Notes: generated by a model from the sequence alone, not told the origin. A stretch of 64,000 nt of DNA from Arthrobacter sp. YN (GCF_002224285.1 NZ_CP022436.1:992001-1056000); one strand, 5' to 3'. Counted from the first letter of the stretch, positions 49,684 to 58,283 are shown. Translations and numbers: made by a program.

Positions 49684-50833
49684 AATTATCGTTGCCCTCG
49701 AGGCGATGACGGTCAACCTGGACCTCCTTGACGCTGCGGTCAGGCGGCGCGGACACCATCTCGTAGTACTCGCAGGGGAGCCATCCATGTACCTGCCTGA
49801 TGGTCAGGAGGTCGACCTGCGCCAATGCGATACCTCAAACGAAGCAGCAGTCCGGGCGACGATTGACGAGTTGAGCGGCGAACTGATCGGCTTGCTGAGC
49901 CCCACCGACACCTGGGGGATCCAGGCCGTCGCATTGTGCGAGGAACTCGGCCTGCCCCACTTGACCTCCTCAGCCAAGCTCGAAAAGCTTCGAGACAAGC
50001 AATGGGTCCGACGGACTACAGATACAGCCTTGGGCAGGAGTCACGACCGGTCACCGGAGTCCCCGCACATCCTGAAGCCACGGAAAGGGACCGGGTCTCA
50101 GAACATCGAGTTGTTCCCAAGTCTTGGTGCACTTCACGAGTTCATCGAGAACCAAGGACTCAACCTCGATGAGTGGGTGATCGAGCCATACTTCATGGGA
50201 CCAGTCTTCAGCGCTGAAACCTATACCCGCAATGGTGAAACTACCCTCCTCGGAGTAACCAATCGGATCATGTCGCCCGAACCTCTCTTCGTTGAACTGG
50301 TCAAGACGTTCCCGCACCTCCACGGAACACCCTGGGAAGCCGACGCTGGGGCCTGGGTCAGGGAGGTTCTCCGGAGCGTTGAATTCGAGGACGGGTTCGC
50401 ACATATCGAGTTCTGTGAAACCCGAAACGGGCTGGAGCTCATCGAGATCAACGCCCGGATGCCCGGCGCACTCATTGGCCCAGCCATTGAGCAGACAACA
50501 GGCATCGACATCTACGACATCCTGATCGCCGATGCCCTAGGCGAAGAACCAACCCCGATTATTCGAAACATACAAGGCGGCCATTCTCACGTCAGTGTCT
50601 ACGCGGAGAACGTCGGAACCCTCACCGCCATCGAGGGGGCAGAAAGCCTTAGCGATTTGCCCGGTGATGTCGGATGGCTGCCTGCAAAGGCCATTGGGGC
50701 ACGAATCACTCATGTGGGGGACTACAAGTCGAGGATCGGCAATATCTTTGCGACCGCGGTTGAACCGAGTCTCGCACAGGATTATGTGATGGCCGCCAGT
50801 CGTCTCCTTAAGGTCACGGTGTCCGGTGACTAG
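49673..50833 (+). CDS. ATP-grasp carboxylate-amine ligase (first)
   Basis: A 386-residue ATP-grasp protein. A preATP-grasp domain (residues 1-~90) is followed by the ATP-binding lid (PHILKPRKGTGSQNIELF, with the Lys and flexible Gly/Ser loop), WVIEPYFMGPVFSAETY, and the metal-binding end FCETRNGLELIEINARMPG (Glu and Asn ligands). This matches L-amino-acid ligases and carnosine-synthase-like enzymes that join amino acids through acyl phosphates. It overlaps the PLP gene and the MFS fusion gene (8 bases). Substrates are unknown. Confidence 0.9.
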   Translation: MNSKIIVALEAMTVNLDLLDAAVRRRGHHLVVLAGEPSMYLPDGQEVDLRQCDTSNEAAVRATIDELSGELIGLLSPTDTWGIQAVALCEELGLPHLTSSAKLEKLRDKQWVRRTTDTALGRSHDRSPESPHILKPRKGTGSQNIELFPSLGALHEFIENQGLNLDEWVIEPYFMGPVFSAETYTRNGETTLLGVTNRIMSPEPLFVELVKTFPHLHGTPWEADAGAWVREVLRSVEFEDGFAHIEFCETRNGLELIEINARMPGALIGPAIEQTTGIDIYDILIADALGEEPTPIIRNIQGGHSHVSVYAENVGTLTAIEGAESLSDLPGDVGWLPAKAIGARITHVGDYKSRIGNIFATAVEPSLAQDYVMAASRLLKVTVSGD

Positions 50834-53210
50834 CACGCTTCCATCTTCACCGGCCAAGATCCCGACATCGTCATGGGCGCTGCTGGTCTTGATCGTTGTT
50901 TCGGGCATCACAACCTTTATGTTCTTGCCGTTGCTCACACTGGAACTCGTTCAACGAGGGCTAGGTATTGCAAGTGTTGGAATTCTTGTCGGCTCCATGA
51001 CCGGCTCAGGTCAGATAGCTTCGGTCTTCCTGGGGTTCCTTGTAGCAAGGTTTGGCTCGAAAACCATGGCCCTGTGTGGACTGGTCATCAGGGCGGCAGG
51101 CTTGTCGGTGTTTCTGTTCCGTGAGGACTTCACCAGCTACCTTGTCGGGAGCATCGTTGCCGGCATCGGTTCCACCAGTGTTTCCCTTGGAATCAAGACC
51201 GAGCTGCTTGCTGTGGCTGGATCTCGAAAGCTGATTTCGCTTCGGTCAGCAGCAGTAAACTCCGGGGCGTTGCTGGGTCCGGCAATCGGTGCGGTTCTGT
51301 TTCAGCTAACAGGGTTCAATACCATCATTGCTGCATCTCTGATCAGCTACCTCATCATGGGCGTCGTGGTCGCTTTCCTGCGTTTCGAATCTTCCGGAGG
51401 TACGCTGCAAGGCAAAGGCAAACACTCAGAGCCCGGTCAAGACGGTCCGTTGTTCTCGGAGAAAACCCGGAAGCCCATCCTCGTGCTACTGACACTTGTA
51501 GCCGCCTACTGGTTCGCCTACTCGCAGTGGAACGTCCTCATGCCGCTGACAGCAAAGCAGGCATTCGGTACAGATCAAGCCTCCTCCTGGTTCTACATCG
51601 CCAACGCCGCTCTGATACTTGGTTTCCAGTACCTCCTGCTAGTGCATCTGCTGGGACGACTGAAGTCGGCACGGATTCTCCTTCTGGGCTTCGGGAGCCT
51701 GTTTGCCGGGTTCCTCGTACTGGCACTCGGCTGGACCGCCCCTGCGGTCATCGCCTACGTGGTGTTCTTCACGCTCGGAGAAACTTTGGTCAGCCCAACA
51801 CTTGATGAAACCGCCTCAAGGCTCTCCTTGGGACACAAAAGACTGGGGAAGCTGTTCGGTCTCATCGGGACTATCTCGGGTGCGGCTTCCGTCGCGGGCG
51901 GGGCCCTGACCGGTTGGATCCTGAGCGCTGCAGGAGCCCCCGGCCTTGCCAGCACGGTCGGTCTGCTCGCCGGCTCCATCGGCATATTGCTCTCAATACG
52001 AGGTCTCCGGAAGAAAGGACCGACCATGACAACGACTATCTACATTCCCTCCCCGCGGGGAGTGGTCCTGGAAGCTGCGCAAAAAATTGAAGGTCTCCAG
52101 CTCGTTCCAGTCGTTTCCGCCAAGGACGCGGGTGATGCGTACAGGGATATGAGGGTTCTCAAGGTCAGCGACCCGCTGGACGCCCTTGAGGTCGCCCGGG
52201 CCTTGCTCGATGAACCCGACGACGGCTCACGACGGACCTTCCTGGCTTTCGGAGACCAGTCCACCGAAGTAGCGAGCATGGTCAACGCTGCCCTCGGCTG
52301 GGGCATCGCGGGCTACCTTGACTTCCAGACCCTTGAGGCTTTCCGGAACAAGTCCAGGCTGCGCAAGGCACTGGGTAAAAACAACCCAATGAATCTGCCC
52401 TTCGCAGACGTCAGGGACGCGGAAGAAGTGATTCGTTTCGTCCGGATGATTGGGACGCAAGCCATTCTCAAACCGACCGATGGAAGCGGAAGCCGCAACA
52501 TTCTTACACTGTCGCCCTCCACAGTGGAGCAGGACTTATCCGAGCAGGACCACTCCTGGATTGAACGAGGCGGGATTGTCGAGGCTATGGCCATCGGGCC
52601 GGAGTTCTCAGTCGAAGTCCTCAGCTGGAAGGGGGAACACTCTGTACTGGGCACTACCCGAAAATTCACCAGCGGGGCGCCTCACTTCATTGAGACAGGA
52701 CATCAGTTCCCCGCGGACATCCCGGCGAAACTCAGGACAGCCCTGGAAAAAGCGACCAAGCAAGTGCTGGATGCTGCCGGACATCAAAGCGGTTTATCGC
52801 ACACAGAATTCATCGCAGATTCAAGCGGGGTCAAGCTCATTGAGTCCCATGGGCGTCCTGGTGGCGACAGGATTTCGGACCTGGTTGGCCTGGCCACGGG
52901 CCGGTCATCCTTCGACCTTTGGTTTGCAACGCTCTTGTCGGAGAGCCTCGCTTCCGTTCCCGAAACAACAGCCACCGCAGGCGTCGAATTTCTCGATCTA
53001 ACAGGGCTGACTGCAACGGATGACCAATGGATGTCGGCGATGCGCGAAGTACCGGGCGTAGTTGAAGCATCTGTGCTGCTGGATGAACCACATCGGGGGA
53101 GCATCGTGTCCTCAAGCAGCCGGCACAGTCTCGTCGTGTTCCGCAGCGATCCGGGAAATCACGACGAAATTCGCAACACCATTCGAGCCACCAATATGGA
53201 ACTTACGTAA
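50826..53210 (+). CDS. MFS exporter-ATP-grasp ligase fusion
   Basis: A 794-residue protein in one frame. Residues 1-~395 are a 12-helix MFS transporter (GILVGSMTGSGQIASVFLGF, FTLGETLVSPTLDETASRLS). From residue ~401 follows a second ATP-grasp ligase: AILKPTDGSGSRNILTL as ATP lid, IVEAMAIGPEFSVEVLSW, and SHTEFIADSSGVKLIESHGR with metal-binding Glu and His where Asn is usual, then a C-terminal domain as in amino-acid ligases. The start is GTG 50826. An internal ATG at 52026 has AAAGGA 6 bases upstream, so a free ligase may be made as well. A transporter fused to a ligase suggests coupling of synthesis and export. Confidence 0.9.
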   Translation: MTSTLPSSPAKIPTSSWALLVLIVVSGITTFMFLPLLTLELVQRGLGIASVGILVGSMTGSGQIASVFLGFLVARFGSKTMALCGLVIRAAGLSVFLFREDFTSYLVGSIVAGIGSTSVSLGIKTELLAVAGSRKLISLRSAAVNSGALLGPAIGAVLFQLTGFNTIIAASLISYLIMGVVVAFLRFESSGGTLQGKGKHSEPGQDGPLFSEKTRKPILVLLTLVAAYWFAYSQWNVLMPLTAKQAFGTDQASSWFYIANAALILGFQYLLLVHLLGRLKSARILLLGFGSLFAGFLVLALGWTAPAVIAYVVFFTLGETLVSPTLDETASRLSLGHKRLGKLFGLIGTISGAASVAGGALTGWILSAAGAPGLASTVGLLAGSIGILLSIRGLRKKGPTMTTTIYIPSPRGVVLEAAQKIEGLQLVPVVSAKDAGDAYRDMRVLKVSDPLDALEVARALLDEPDDGSRRTFLAFGDQSTEVASMVNAALGWGIAGYLDFQTLEAFRNKSRLRKALGKNNPMNLPFADVRDAEEVIRFVRMIGTQAILKPTDGSGSRNILTLSPSTVEQDLSEQDHSWIERGGIVEAMAIGPEFSVEVLSWKGEHSVLGTTRKFTSGAPHFIETGHQFPADIPAKLRTALEKATKQVLDAAGHQSGLSHTEFIADSSGVKLIESHGRPGGDRISDLVGLATGRSSFDLWFATLLSESLASVPETTATAGVEFLDLTGLTATDDQWMSAMREVPGVVEASVLLDEPHRGSIVSSSSRHSLVVFRSDPGNHDEIRNTIRATNMELT

Positions 53211-53218
53211 GGAACATC

Positions 53219-54210
53219 ATGAAGATCTTGGTTCTAACAATCCAGACCACTGAGTACAAGTTCGTCAACAACTTCCTCATACCTGAATCTCTGCACCGTC
53301 AAGGCCATGAGGTAGTCCTCGGAGACGTGGACACCTTGAGTTACCTCGAAGGTGAAATCCATTGCAAGCAAGCGACGTTCGATGGCGGTGCTGTCGGCGA
53401 ACGTCACGTTCTCATGGATCAGATGCGCTCCTGCGAAGAATTCGATCTCGTCTGGGTGCTCGACTACAGCCACCCGGATCGAGAGAAGGAATTCTTCCAG
53501 CTCCTGTGGCTGCTCGAGCGTCGCATACCGTTCGTCAACGATCCCAGTGGCCTGTTTTTTCTCAACAACAAGATCGGTATCGCGGCTCTCGATCTGCACG
53601 AGAACCTGCCGGAATCGTTTGTCTCGTGTGATGAGGATGTTCTTCGCCAAATCTGCGAATCGAAGGCAGGCTCGGCATGGGTGGTCAAGCCCCGAACTCC
53701 GGCTGCGGTGCCAACGTGTTCAAACTATCCGCCGACGATGCGAACTTCTCGGCGCTGCTGCAGTCAGCAACCGGCAATGCATACCAGAAATACGAAATGT
53801 TCACGCGAGAGGCATTTGGCCAGGCCGAAAAGTACGCCGTGCTCCAGGAGTTCCTGCCGCGACTTAAGGGAACAGAAAAGCGCGTCATGATTGCCGACGG
53901 CAAAGTCATCGGTGGTTTCAAGAAGACAGGCAAGGGAACCGAGTTCCGCGGAAACGCATCTACCGGAGGCGACATCGGTGCTCTCGAACTTGATGCTGAC
54001 GAATTGGCTCTGAGCGAGAAGATCGGCAACAAGCTGAAGGAGTTCGGCATCCGGTTCGTCGGTATTGACATGGCCTACCCGTACCTGGTCGAGCTCAACC
54101 TAGTGAACCCAGGTGGCATCAATTATCACAGGAAAGCCACAGGAGAAGACATCGCCGACATTCTGACCAAGACCGCAATCGAAGGCGCCATACTGGTTGG
54201 TTCCAAGTAG
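53219..54210 (+). pseudogene. Glutathione-synthetase-like ATP-grasp ligase (third), frameshifted
   Basis: An ATP-grasp protein of ~330 residues if intact, similar to GshB/RimK-type ligases. The first part (ILVLTIQTTEYKFVNNFLIP, FDLVWVLDYSHPDREKEFF, PFVNDPSGLFFLNNK, GSAWVVKP) is in one frame to ~53690. The rest (NSGCGANVFKL, YAVLQEFLPRLKGTEKRVMI, GKVIGGFKKTGKG, YLVELNLVNPGGINYHRK) is in another. The switch is at a C4 run (53691-53694); a fifth C would restore Lys-Pro-Pro-Asn-Ser. Without it the ATP lid and metal ligands are lost. It is a true mutation or a sequencing error. It starts 8 bases after the fusion gene, with AAGGAA upstream. Confidence 0.87.
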
Positions 54211-54418
54211 TCCTGGGGTCGACCGCCACCAGATTTCCGTGCACCTTGGTCCCGGGAACCTGCCCTGGATCCCCGCCGAATACTCCGCAACCGCGAACCA
54301 CTGGACCTACCACCCGGCATCTACAACCCACCGAGGACGGCGTAGGGAGGGCGTTTCCGAGTCCGGGTCCACGTGCACACTTAGGGCTCCTGCTGCCTGA
54401 CGGGATTTCGCTGTTCGG
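54211..54418. other. Boundary stretch after the ATP-grasp operon
   Basis: 208 bases with no credible gene or terminator. The short open frames here lack ribosome sites and any recognisable family. It marks the junction between the accessory cluster and the next conserved genes. Confidence 0.4.
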
Positions 54419-54913
54419 CTACTGCCGGACGCTGATCACCGGTGCGGTCTTCTGACGAAGTTGCATCAGGCCAGCGATAGTCAGCCCGGCAGTAAGCGCC
54501 AGGGCAGCCACCCAGAGCGTGAGCCCTGCGAGGTCGTGGATAGCCATTTGGGGGAGCCGTCGATCCGGCACGGCGATGACGCCGATGAAGGCTCCGACGA
54601 GTCCGAAGTAGCTGCCGGTCATAAAGCGTTGATGCGCGCGGATGTTACCGCGGCGGACGGTCACAAGGCCCAAAGTCAGGGTGCAGAACGTCAGCACGGA
54701 CAGGGCGTGGAGCCAGTTGAATCCGCCGTCGATGGTCCGGATACCGAAGGAGGTGAGGACCACGATGTACATGGCCACTGCCCAGATTCGGCCCAGGATC
54801 TTGTGCGCTGCGCTGCCTTTATTGCGGCGGAGCAGGTTCACGGCGCCGAAGATCAGGGCGTAGCCCGCTGCGATGGCATGCAAAGCGATGAGTAGGGTCC
54901 ACGTCGAAGGCAT
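54419..54913 (-). CDS. DUF2306-type membrane protein
   Basis: A 164-residue membrane protein with four to five hydrophobic segments. The pattern LHAIAAGYALIFGAVNLLRR, KGSAAHKILGRIWAVAMYIV and RGNIRAHQRFMTGSYFG, with several conserved His residues facing the membrane, fits the DUF2306 family (possibly haem-binding). It ends close to the previous cluster and is read towards it. Function unknown. Confidence 0.8.
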   Translation of the reverse strand: MPSTWTLLIALHAIAAGYALIFGAVNLLRRNKGSAAHKILGRIWAVAMYIVVLTSFGIRTIDGGFNWLHALSVLTFCTLTLGLVTVRRGNIRAHQRFMTGSYFGLVGAFIGVIAVPDRRLPQMAIHDLAGLTLWVAALALTAGLTIAGLMQLRQKTAPVISVRQ

Positions 54914-55078
54914 ACGGCCAGCCTAGCGAGTCGGACGGGGACGATCGGGCCGCGGTCGCACGGGCTGCCCTGCCCGTTTGCCGTGTTCCCGGCGACCCCG
55001 TCGCCCGGAGATTGAACAGCATGCGGAGGGCCGTGGACCTTCTTCCGAAACAATCCCATGGTCAGAGGTAACCACAAT

Positions 55079-55525
55079 CTAGCCGTGGATGCTGGCCGCG
55101 ACAGCATCCGCTTTGAAATACATGCGCATCAGGAACGTGACCAGGACGGCTGTGAAGCCAAGTCCGCTGAAGAAGATTACTGGCACGCTGTCGTCGTCCT
55201 TTGGCAGGATTGCGAAGAGAACCCACAAAACTGCTGTGCATGAGAGCAAAAGGACAGCTGTCCCTTTCAAGATGTTCACCGAGGCCTCGTGCGCCGCGAT
55301 CCAGGCCTCGTCGGAGGCCATGGTCGCCTTGGACCGGATGCCAAAGGTGGGATTCCTTCTGGATTGCCCAGCCTCAATCTGTGACGCCAACATTTTCAGG
55401 AGCCCGGCAACAACAAGGAAAGCGATGCTGAACATGGCCGTGCTGAATGCTGCCCCCAAGAAACTGCCCTCCGTTGTGGCGATACCTGCCCAGGGCTCAC
55501 GGTAACCAGCCGGAGTGGAGGGCAC
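55079..55525 (-). CDS. SdpI/YhfL-like membrane protein
   Basis: A 148-residue protein with three membrane segments. The loop RRNPTFGIRSKATMASDEAW followed by AAHEAS is the hallmark of SdpI-type proteins (N-x-x-x-GIR...S-x-E-x-W...H). In Bacillus SdpI gives immunity to the SdpC toxin and signals to a repressor; here there is no sdp operon, so the role is open. Confidence 0.8.
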   Translation of the reverse strand: MPSTPAGYREPWAGIATTEGSFLGAAFSTAMFSIAFLVVAGLLKMLASQIEAGQSRRNPTFGIRSKATMASDEAWIAAHEASVNILKGTAVLLLSCTAVLWVLFAILPKDDDSVPVIFFSGLGFTAVLVTFLMRMYFKADAVAASIHG

Positions 55526-55564
55526 AAGTCACAGACCTACGCCCCGTGCCCGCGGACATCTGGC

Positions 55565-56032
55565 TCACGGGCAGTTCAGCGTCCCTGTCAGGGGTGTGCC
55601 CGCCCACGCGTTGGTGGAGTTGGGCACCTTGTAGTAACCGCGGATCTGGTAGGTCCACGTGCCTGAGAGGTTGCTCGTGCTTTGGACCCCTGAGCTGTAG
55701 CTCTTTCCTGAGGCCTTGCTGAGGTCGCCCGTGAACCGTACAACGCCGTCGGGGTCTATGACTTTGAGCTCGTGGTAGTTCGCGTAGGCGACGGCTGGGA
55801 AACTGCTGACGCTGATTTTGGCTTGGCCAAACCAGAGGAATGAATCGCAGGACTTCGTCACGGTTACCGTGTTGGCTGCCGGCGCCGGGATCTTTGCCGC
55901 ACTGACGGCCATCACACCTGATGCGGTGTCGTTGAACTTGGCGTGGGCCGGTGAAATGTGGACGCCCATCAGCAGGAGCATGGCGGCCAGGATGGTGGCC
56001 GGTACTTGCCAGATGATGCCTTTGCCATGCAT
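55565..56032 (-). CDS. Secreted hypothetical protein near the SipW-TasA module
   Basis: A 155-residue protein with a typical signal peptide (residues 1-~31, ending HISPAHA), then FNDTASGVM. The mature part is rich in beta-prone Ser/Thr/Tyr residues and has two Cys (TKSCDSFLW and the C-terminal LNCP) that could form a disulfide. No known domain was recognised. It lies 91 bases downstream of the HPt-like gene on the same strand and may be a surface or matrix protein. Confidence 0.72.
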   Translation of the reverse strand: MHGKGIIWQVPATILAAMLLLMGVHISPAHAKFNDTASGVMAVSAAKIPAPAANTVTVTKSCDSFLWFGQAKISVSSFPAVAYANYHELKVIDPDGVVRFTGDLSKASGKSYSSGVQSTSNLSGTWTYQIRGYYKVPNSTNAWAGTPLTGTLNCP

Positions 56033-56123
56033 GTGCGTGATGCCGTTCCGGTAGTGCGAATGATGTGTTTCCAGTGTGCCGAACGGGCCTCAGGAAACAC
56101 CTCGGTGAACACTCAAGGTCCGC

Positions 56124-56531
56124 TCAAGACCGAAAGAAACCCCTGTGCCGACTGAGCGATGTATGCGCGGCCCTGATGAGGTCGGACCGTGAAGCTAGAC
56201 AGCGGTCTGCGGTCTGCCTGAGCGCGGGCAGCGCATGGGCGGCGTCGTCGAAGTGGTTTTCCCGGATCATTGATTCGATGGCCCGGCATTGGTGCTCCGT
56301 TTCCATGGCTCCCACCATGGACGAGCTGATCTTCAGGCTAAGAACAGCGGTGGTGGTCTCCGTGGCGTCATGCTCGTCCACAGCGTGGACGATTCGTTCG
56401 ACGCGCTGCGGAAGCATCGCAAGGTATTTGGCGAGGAAACGCAGTGCCGGTTCGGGGCTTCCCAGTTCCTCGGCGAGGGATTGGAGCCTGCCCAGGTCCA
56501 GTTCACCGCCTGGATTACCTGATGGCTTCAT
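56124..56531 (-). CDS. HPt-like protein lacking the phosphoryl histidine
   Basis: A 135-residue helical protein. Residues ~10-95 follow the HPt pattern: LDLGRLQSLAEELGSPEPAL, FLAKYLAMLPQRVERIVHAV, then VLSLKISSSMVGAMETEHQC where HPt proteins have AHSLKGSSxxxGA. The phosphorylatable His is Leu64 and the conserved Gly is Ile, so it cannot relay phosphate in the usual way. It overlaps sipW by 17 bases, which ties it to the SipW-TasA secretion module, perhaps as a binding or scaffold protein. Confidence 0.75.
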   Translation of the reverse strand: MKPSGNPGGELDLGRLQSLAEELGSPEPALRFLAKYLAMLPQRVERIVHAVDEHDATETTTAVLSLKISSSMVGAMETEHQCRAIESMIRENHFDDAAHALPALRQTADRCLASRSDLIRAAHTSLSRHRGFFRS

Positions 56532-57240
56532 CGCGGCCTCCGGCCGTTTCCCCGGGTGTGGTCTTGGCGGGGTCCTTGGTCCAGATGGAGGCGAGCATTC
56601 CGATGACCAGGATGGTGGGTGCGCCGTACATCAAGATGTTCATCACGATGGGTTCGCGGAGGGCACGGATGGCGTTGCCGACTCCCGGGATGGTGGCGAC
56701 GTGCTTGTCCACGGTTGTGCCTTGAAGGGTGGCGATCCAGGGGTCGATGCCGTTGTTGGCGTCGCCTTTGGTTTGGACTGCGACGCCGCCGTCGGCGGTG
56801 GCGGTGATCTCGGTGATCCGGTGGGTTTCCACCCGCTGGTCTTCGACCGGGATGTGGTAAGTGATGATGTCGCCGACCTTGACGTCGGTGATGGGGGTGG
56901 GGACGGTGACGACGACGTCGCCCGGGTTGATCATAGGGGCCATGGATCCGGTGAGCATGGTGGAGGTCTGGTAGCCCAGGACGCGCGGGCCGATCGCGAG
57001 GAACAGGAACACCAACGCAGCGAGGACCAGCATGCCCACGCCGATACCCCTCGCCACTTTGCCGGCAATCCGGCGGAAGGTGCCGGTAGTGCTTGCAATG
57101 GAGGTGGCCGCTGCGGGCTGCTTCACAGCGGCGGTCTCAAGGACGGAAGGAACGACGGCGGCGGGCTGGTTCCCGTTCTCTGCTGCGGCAGAACGCCGGC
57201 CGCGAACTGCGGGAGTGGTGATGGTGCTCAGTGCGCTCAT
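56515..57240 (-). CDS. sipW: Signal peptidase I, SipW/ER type
   Basis: A 241-residue membrane protease. A disordered N-terminus (1-~55) and a membrane helix (VGMLVLAALVFLFLAIG) precede the catalytic Ser99 in TGSMAPMINPGDVVV. The general base is His140 in ETHRITEI instead of Lys, as in SipW and eukaryotic signal peptidases. A second helix lies near the C-terminus. It processes the TasA/CalY-type protein encoded upstream. ATG 57240 has AAAGGA upstream; earlier in-frame starts extend through the ribosome site. Confidence 0.9.
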   Translation of the reverse strand: MSALSTITTPAVRGRRSAAAENGNQPAAVVPSVLETAAVKQPAAATSIASTTGTFRRIAGKVARGIGVGMLVLAALVFLFLAIGPRVLGYQTSTMLTGSMAPMINPGDVVVTVPTPITDVKVGDIITYHIPVEDQRVETHRITEITATADGGVAVQTKGDANNGIDPWIATLQGTTVDKHVATIPGVGNAIRALREPIVMNILMYGAPTILVIGMLASIWTKDPAKTTPGETAGGRDEAIR

Positions 57241-57417
57241 GCCTGGCGTTCCTTTCGTGGTGTTCGACGTGCTTTCAGTTTGTCTTCCCCCGCTCAAGAG
57301 AGCGTGCGGGTAGGCCTCAAGACTTGATCAGGAAATGGCCAGGAACCGGCCGGAAGGGCATACCGGCCGGCCCCTGGGGTCTATCGGACTGACCGTTGAG
57401 GGTCAGCGGGGAGCGGG

Positions 57418-58026
57418 TTACTTGGTGGTTTCGGTGCGTTGGGTGCCGGTGAAGGAGAAGGCGATGGTGGAGGTGGCGCCTTGGAAGTCGTTGTTCGCGG
57501 TGGTGGGGAATGCGGTGGTGACTTTGAGGTTGTCGGTCTTGGCCGAGGTCACGGAGGTGAGGTTGGTGAGGGCCTTGTTGGCGGTGATGACCGGGGCGGA
57601 GGCCAGGACGGTGGTCTTGGTTCCGGTGCAGTTGTAGGGGGCTGCGGTGCCGGTCCAGGCCACGGAGCAGTTTTCGATGGTCAGCTGCAGGCCGTTGGTG
57701 GCGTCCGTGGTGAGCAGGGACGCGGTGGCCCCGGCGGAGGTGGTGAGGGTGACGTTGTTCAGGTCCGAGTTGCCGGTGTTGGCCAGGGTGACGAGCTTTT
57801 CGACCTTGTCTCCGGGGAGCAGTCCTGCGATGGGGACGTTGAGGGTGTTGGCCGGGCCGGGGGCGCCCAGGGCGATGGTGACCGTGCCTGCGGTGACAGC
57901 CTGCGACGCGGAGGTCGACGAGGTGAACGCACCGTAGGTTCCCATGCCGGCGACGGCGGCTGCGGTGCCGACCAGTGCGACGGAGGCGAGGATTTTGCCG
58001 GAGGTGGTCTTGAGGCTGATGGCCAT
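57418..58026 (-). CDS. TasA/CalY-like SipW-dependent secreted protein
   Basis: A 202-residue camelysin/TasA-type protein. The signal segment LASVALVGTAAAVAGMGTYGAFTSS matches the SipW-dependent pattern (a hydrophobic stretch ending GTYGAFTSS in place of a plain AxA site). The mature part is Thr/Ala/Asn-rich and beta-prone, with two Cys (IENCSVAW, YNCTGTK). TasA-like proteins form matrix fibres. It is the first gene of the module, followed by hairpins in the 177-base gap before sipW that may lower downstream expression. ATG 58026 has AAAGGA 10 bases upstream. Confidence 0.88.
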   Translation of the reverse strand: MAISLKTTSGKILASVALVGTAAAVAGMGTYGAFTSSTSASQAVTAGTVTIALGAPGPANTLNVPIAGLLPGDKVEKLVTLANTGNSDLNNVTLTTSAGATASLLTTDATNGLQLTIENCSVAWTGTAAPYNCTGTKTTVLASAPVITANKALTNLTSVTSAKTDNLKVTTAFPTTANNDFQGATSTIAFSFTGTQRTETTK

Positions 58027-58229
58027 CTGAGTATGGTCCTTTCGGGAGGCCACCGCGGGTCCGGCCGGCCGTTTCTTCCAGCCTCTCTGGCTGACAAGAA
58101 CTACTGTGCCGGGGCTGGATCAAGAACAAATCCTGCAAACCTGCAACACTTCCTCAGGAAAACCTCAAGACTCACCCATGGCCCAAACCCGGGTCCCGGA
58201 CTGTCCTCCCGGACCGCCTGGAAGAGTTG

Positions 58230-58248
58230 TTGTCAGACTGACGATAAC
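58230..58248 (+). promoter_or_regulatory. NrtR-type operator, copy 1
   Basis: TTGTCAGACTGACGATAAC contains the palindrome GTCAGACTGAC. It is repeated 35 bp downstream with 4 changes and lies in the promoter region of pnuC. Confidence 0.65.
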
Positions 58249-58264
58249 TCTGCTACAGTCATTC

Positions 58265-58283
58265 TTGTCAGGTTGATAATAAC
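58265..58283 (+). promoter_or_regulatory. NrtR-type operator, copy 2
   Basis: TTGTCAGGTTGATAATAAC is a direct repeat of 58230-58248 (15 of 19 identical) and ends 16 bases before the pnuC start. The 35-bp offset is just over three helical turns. Confidence 0.65.
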
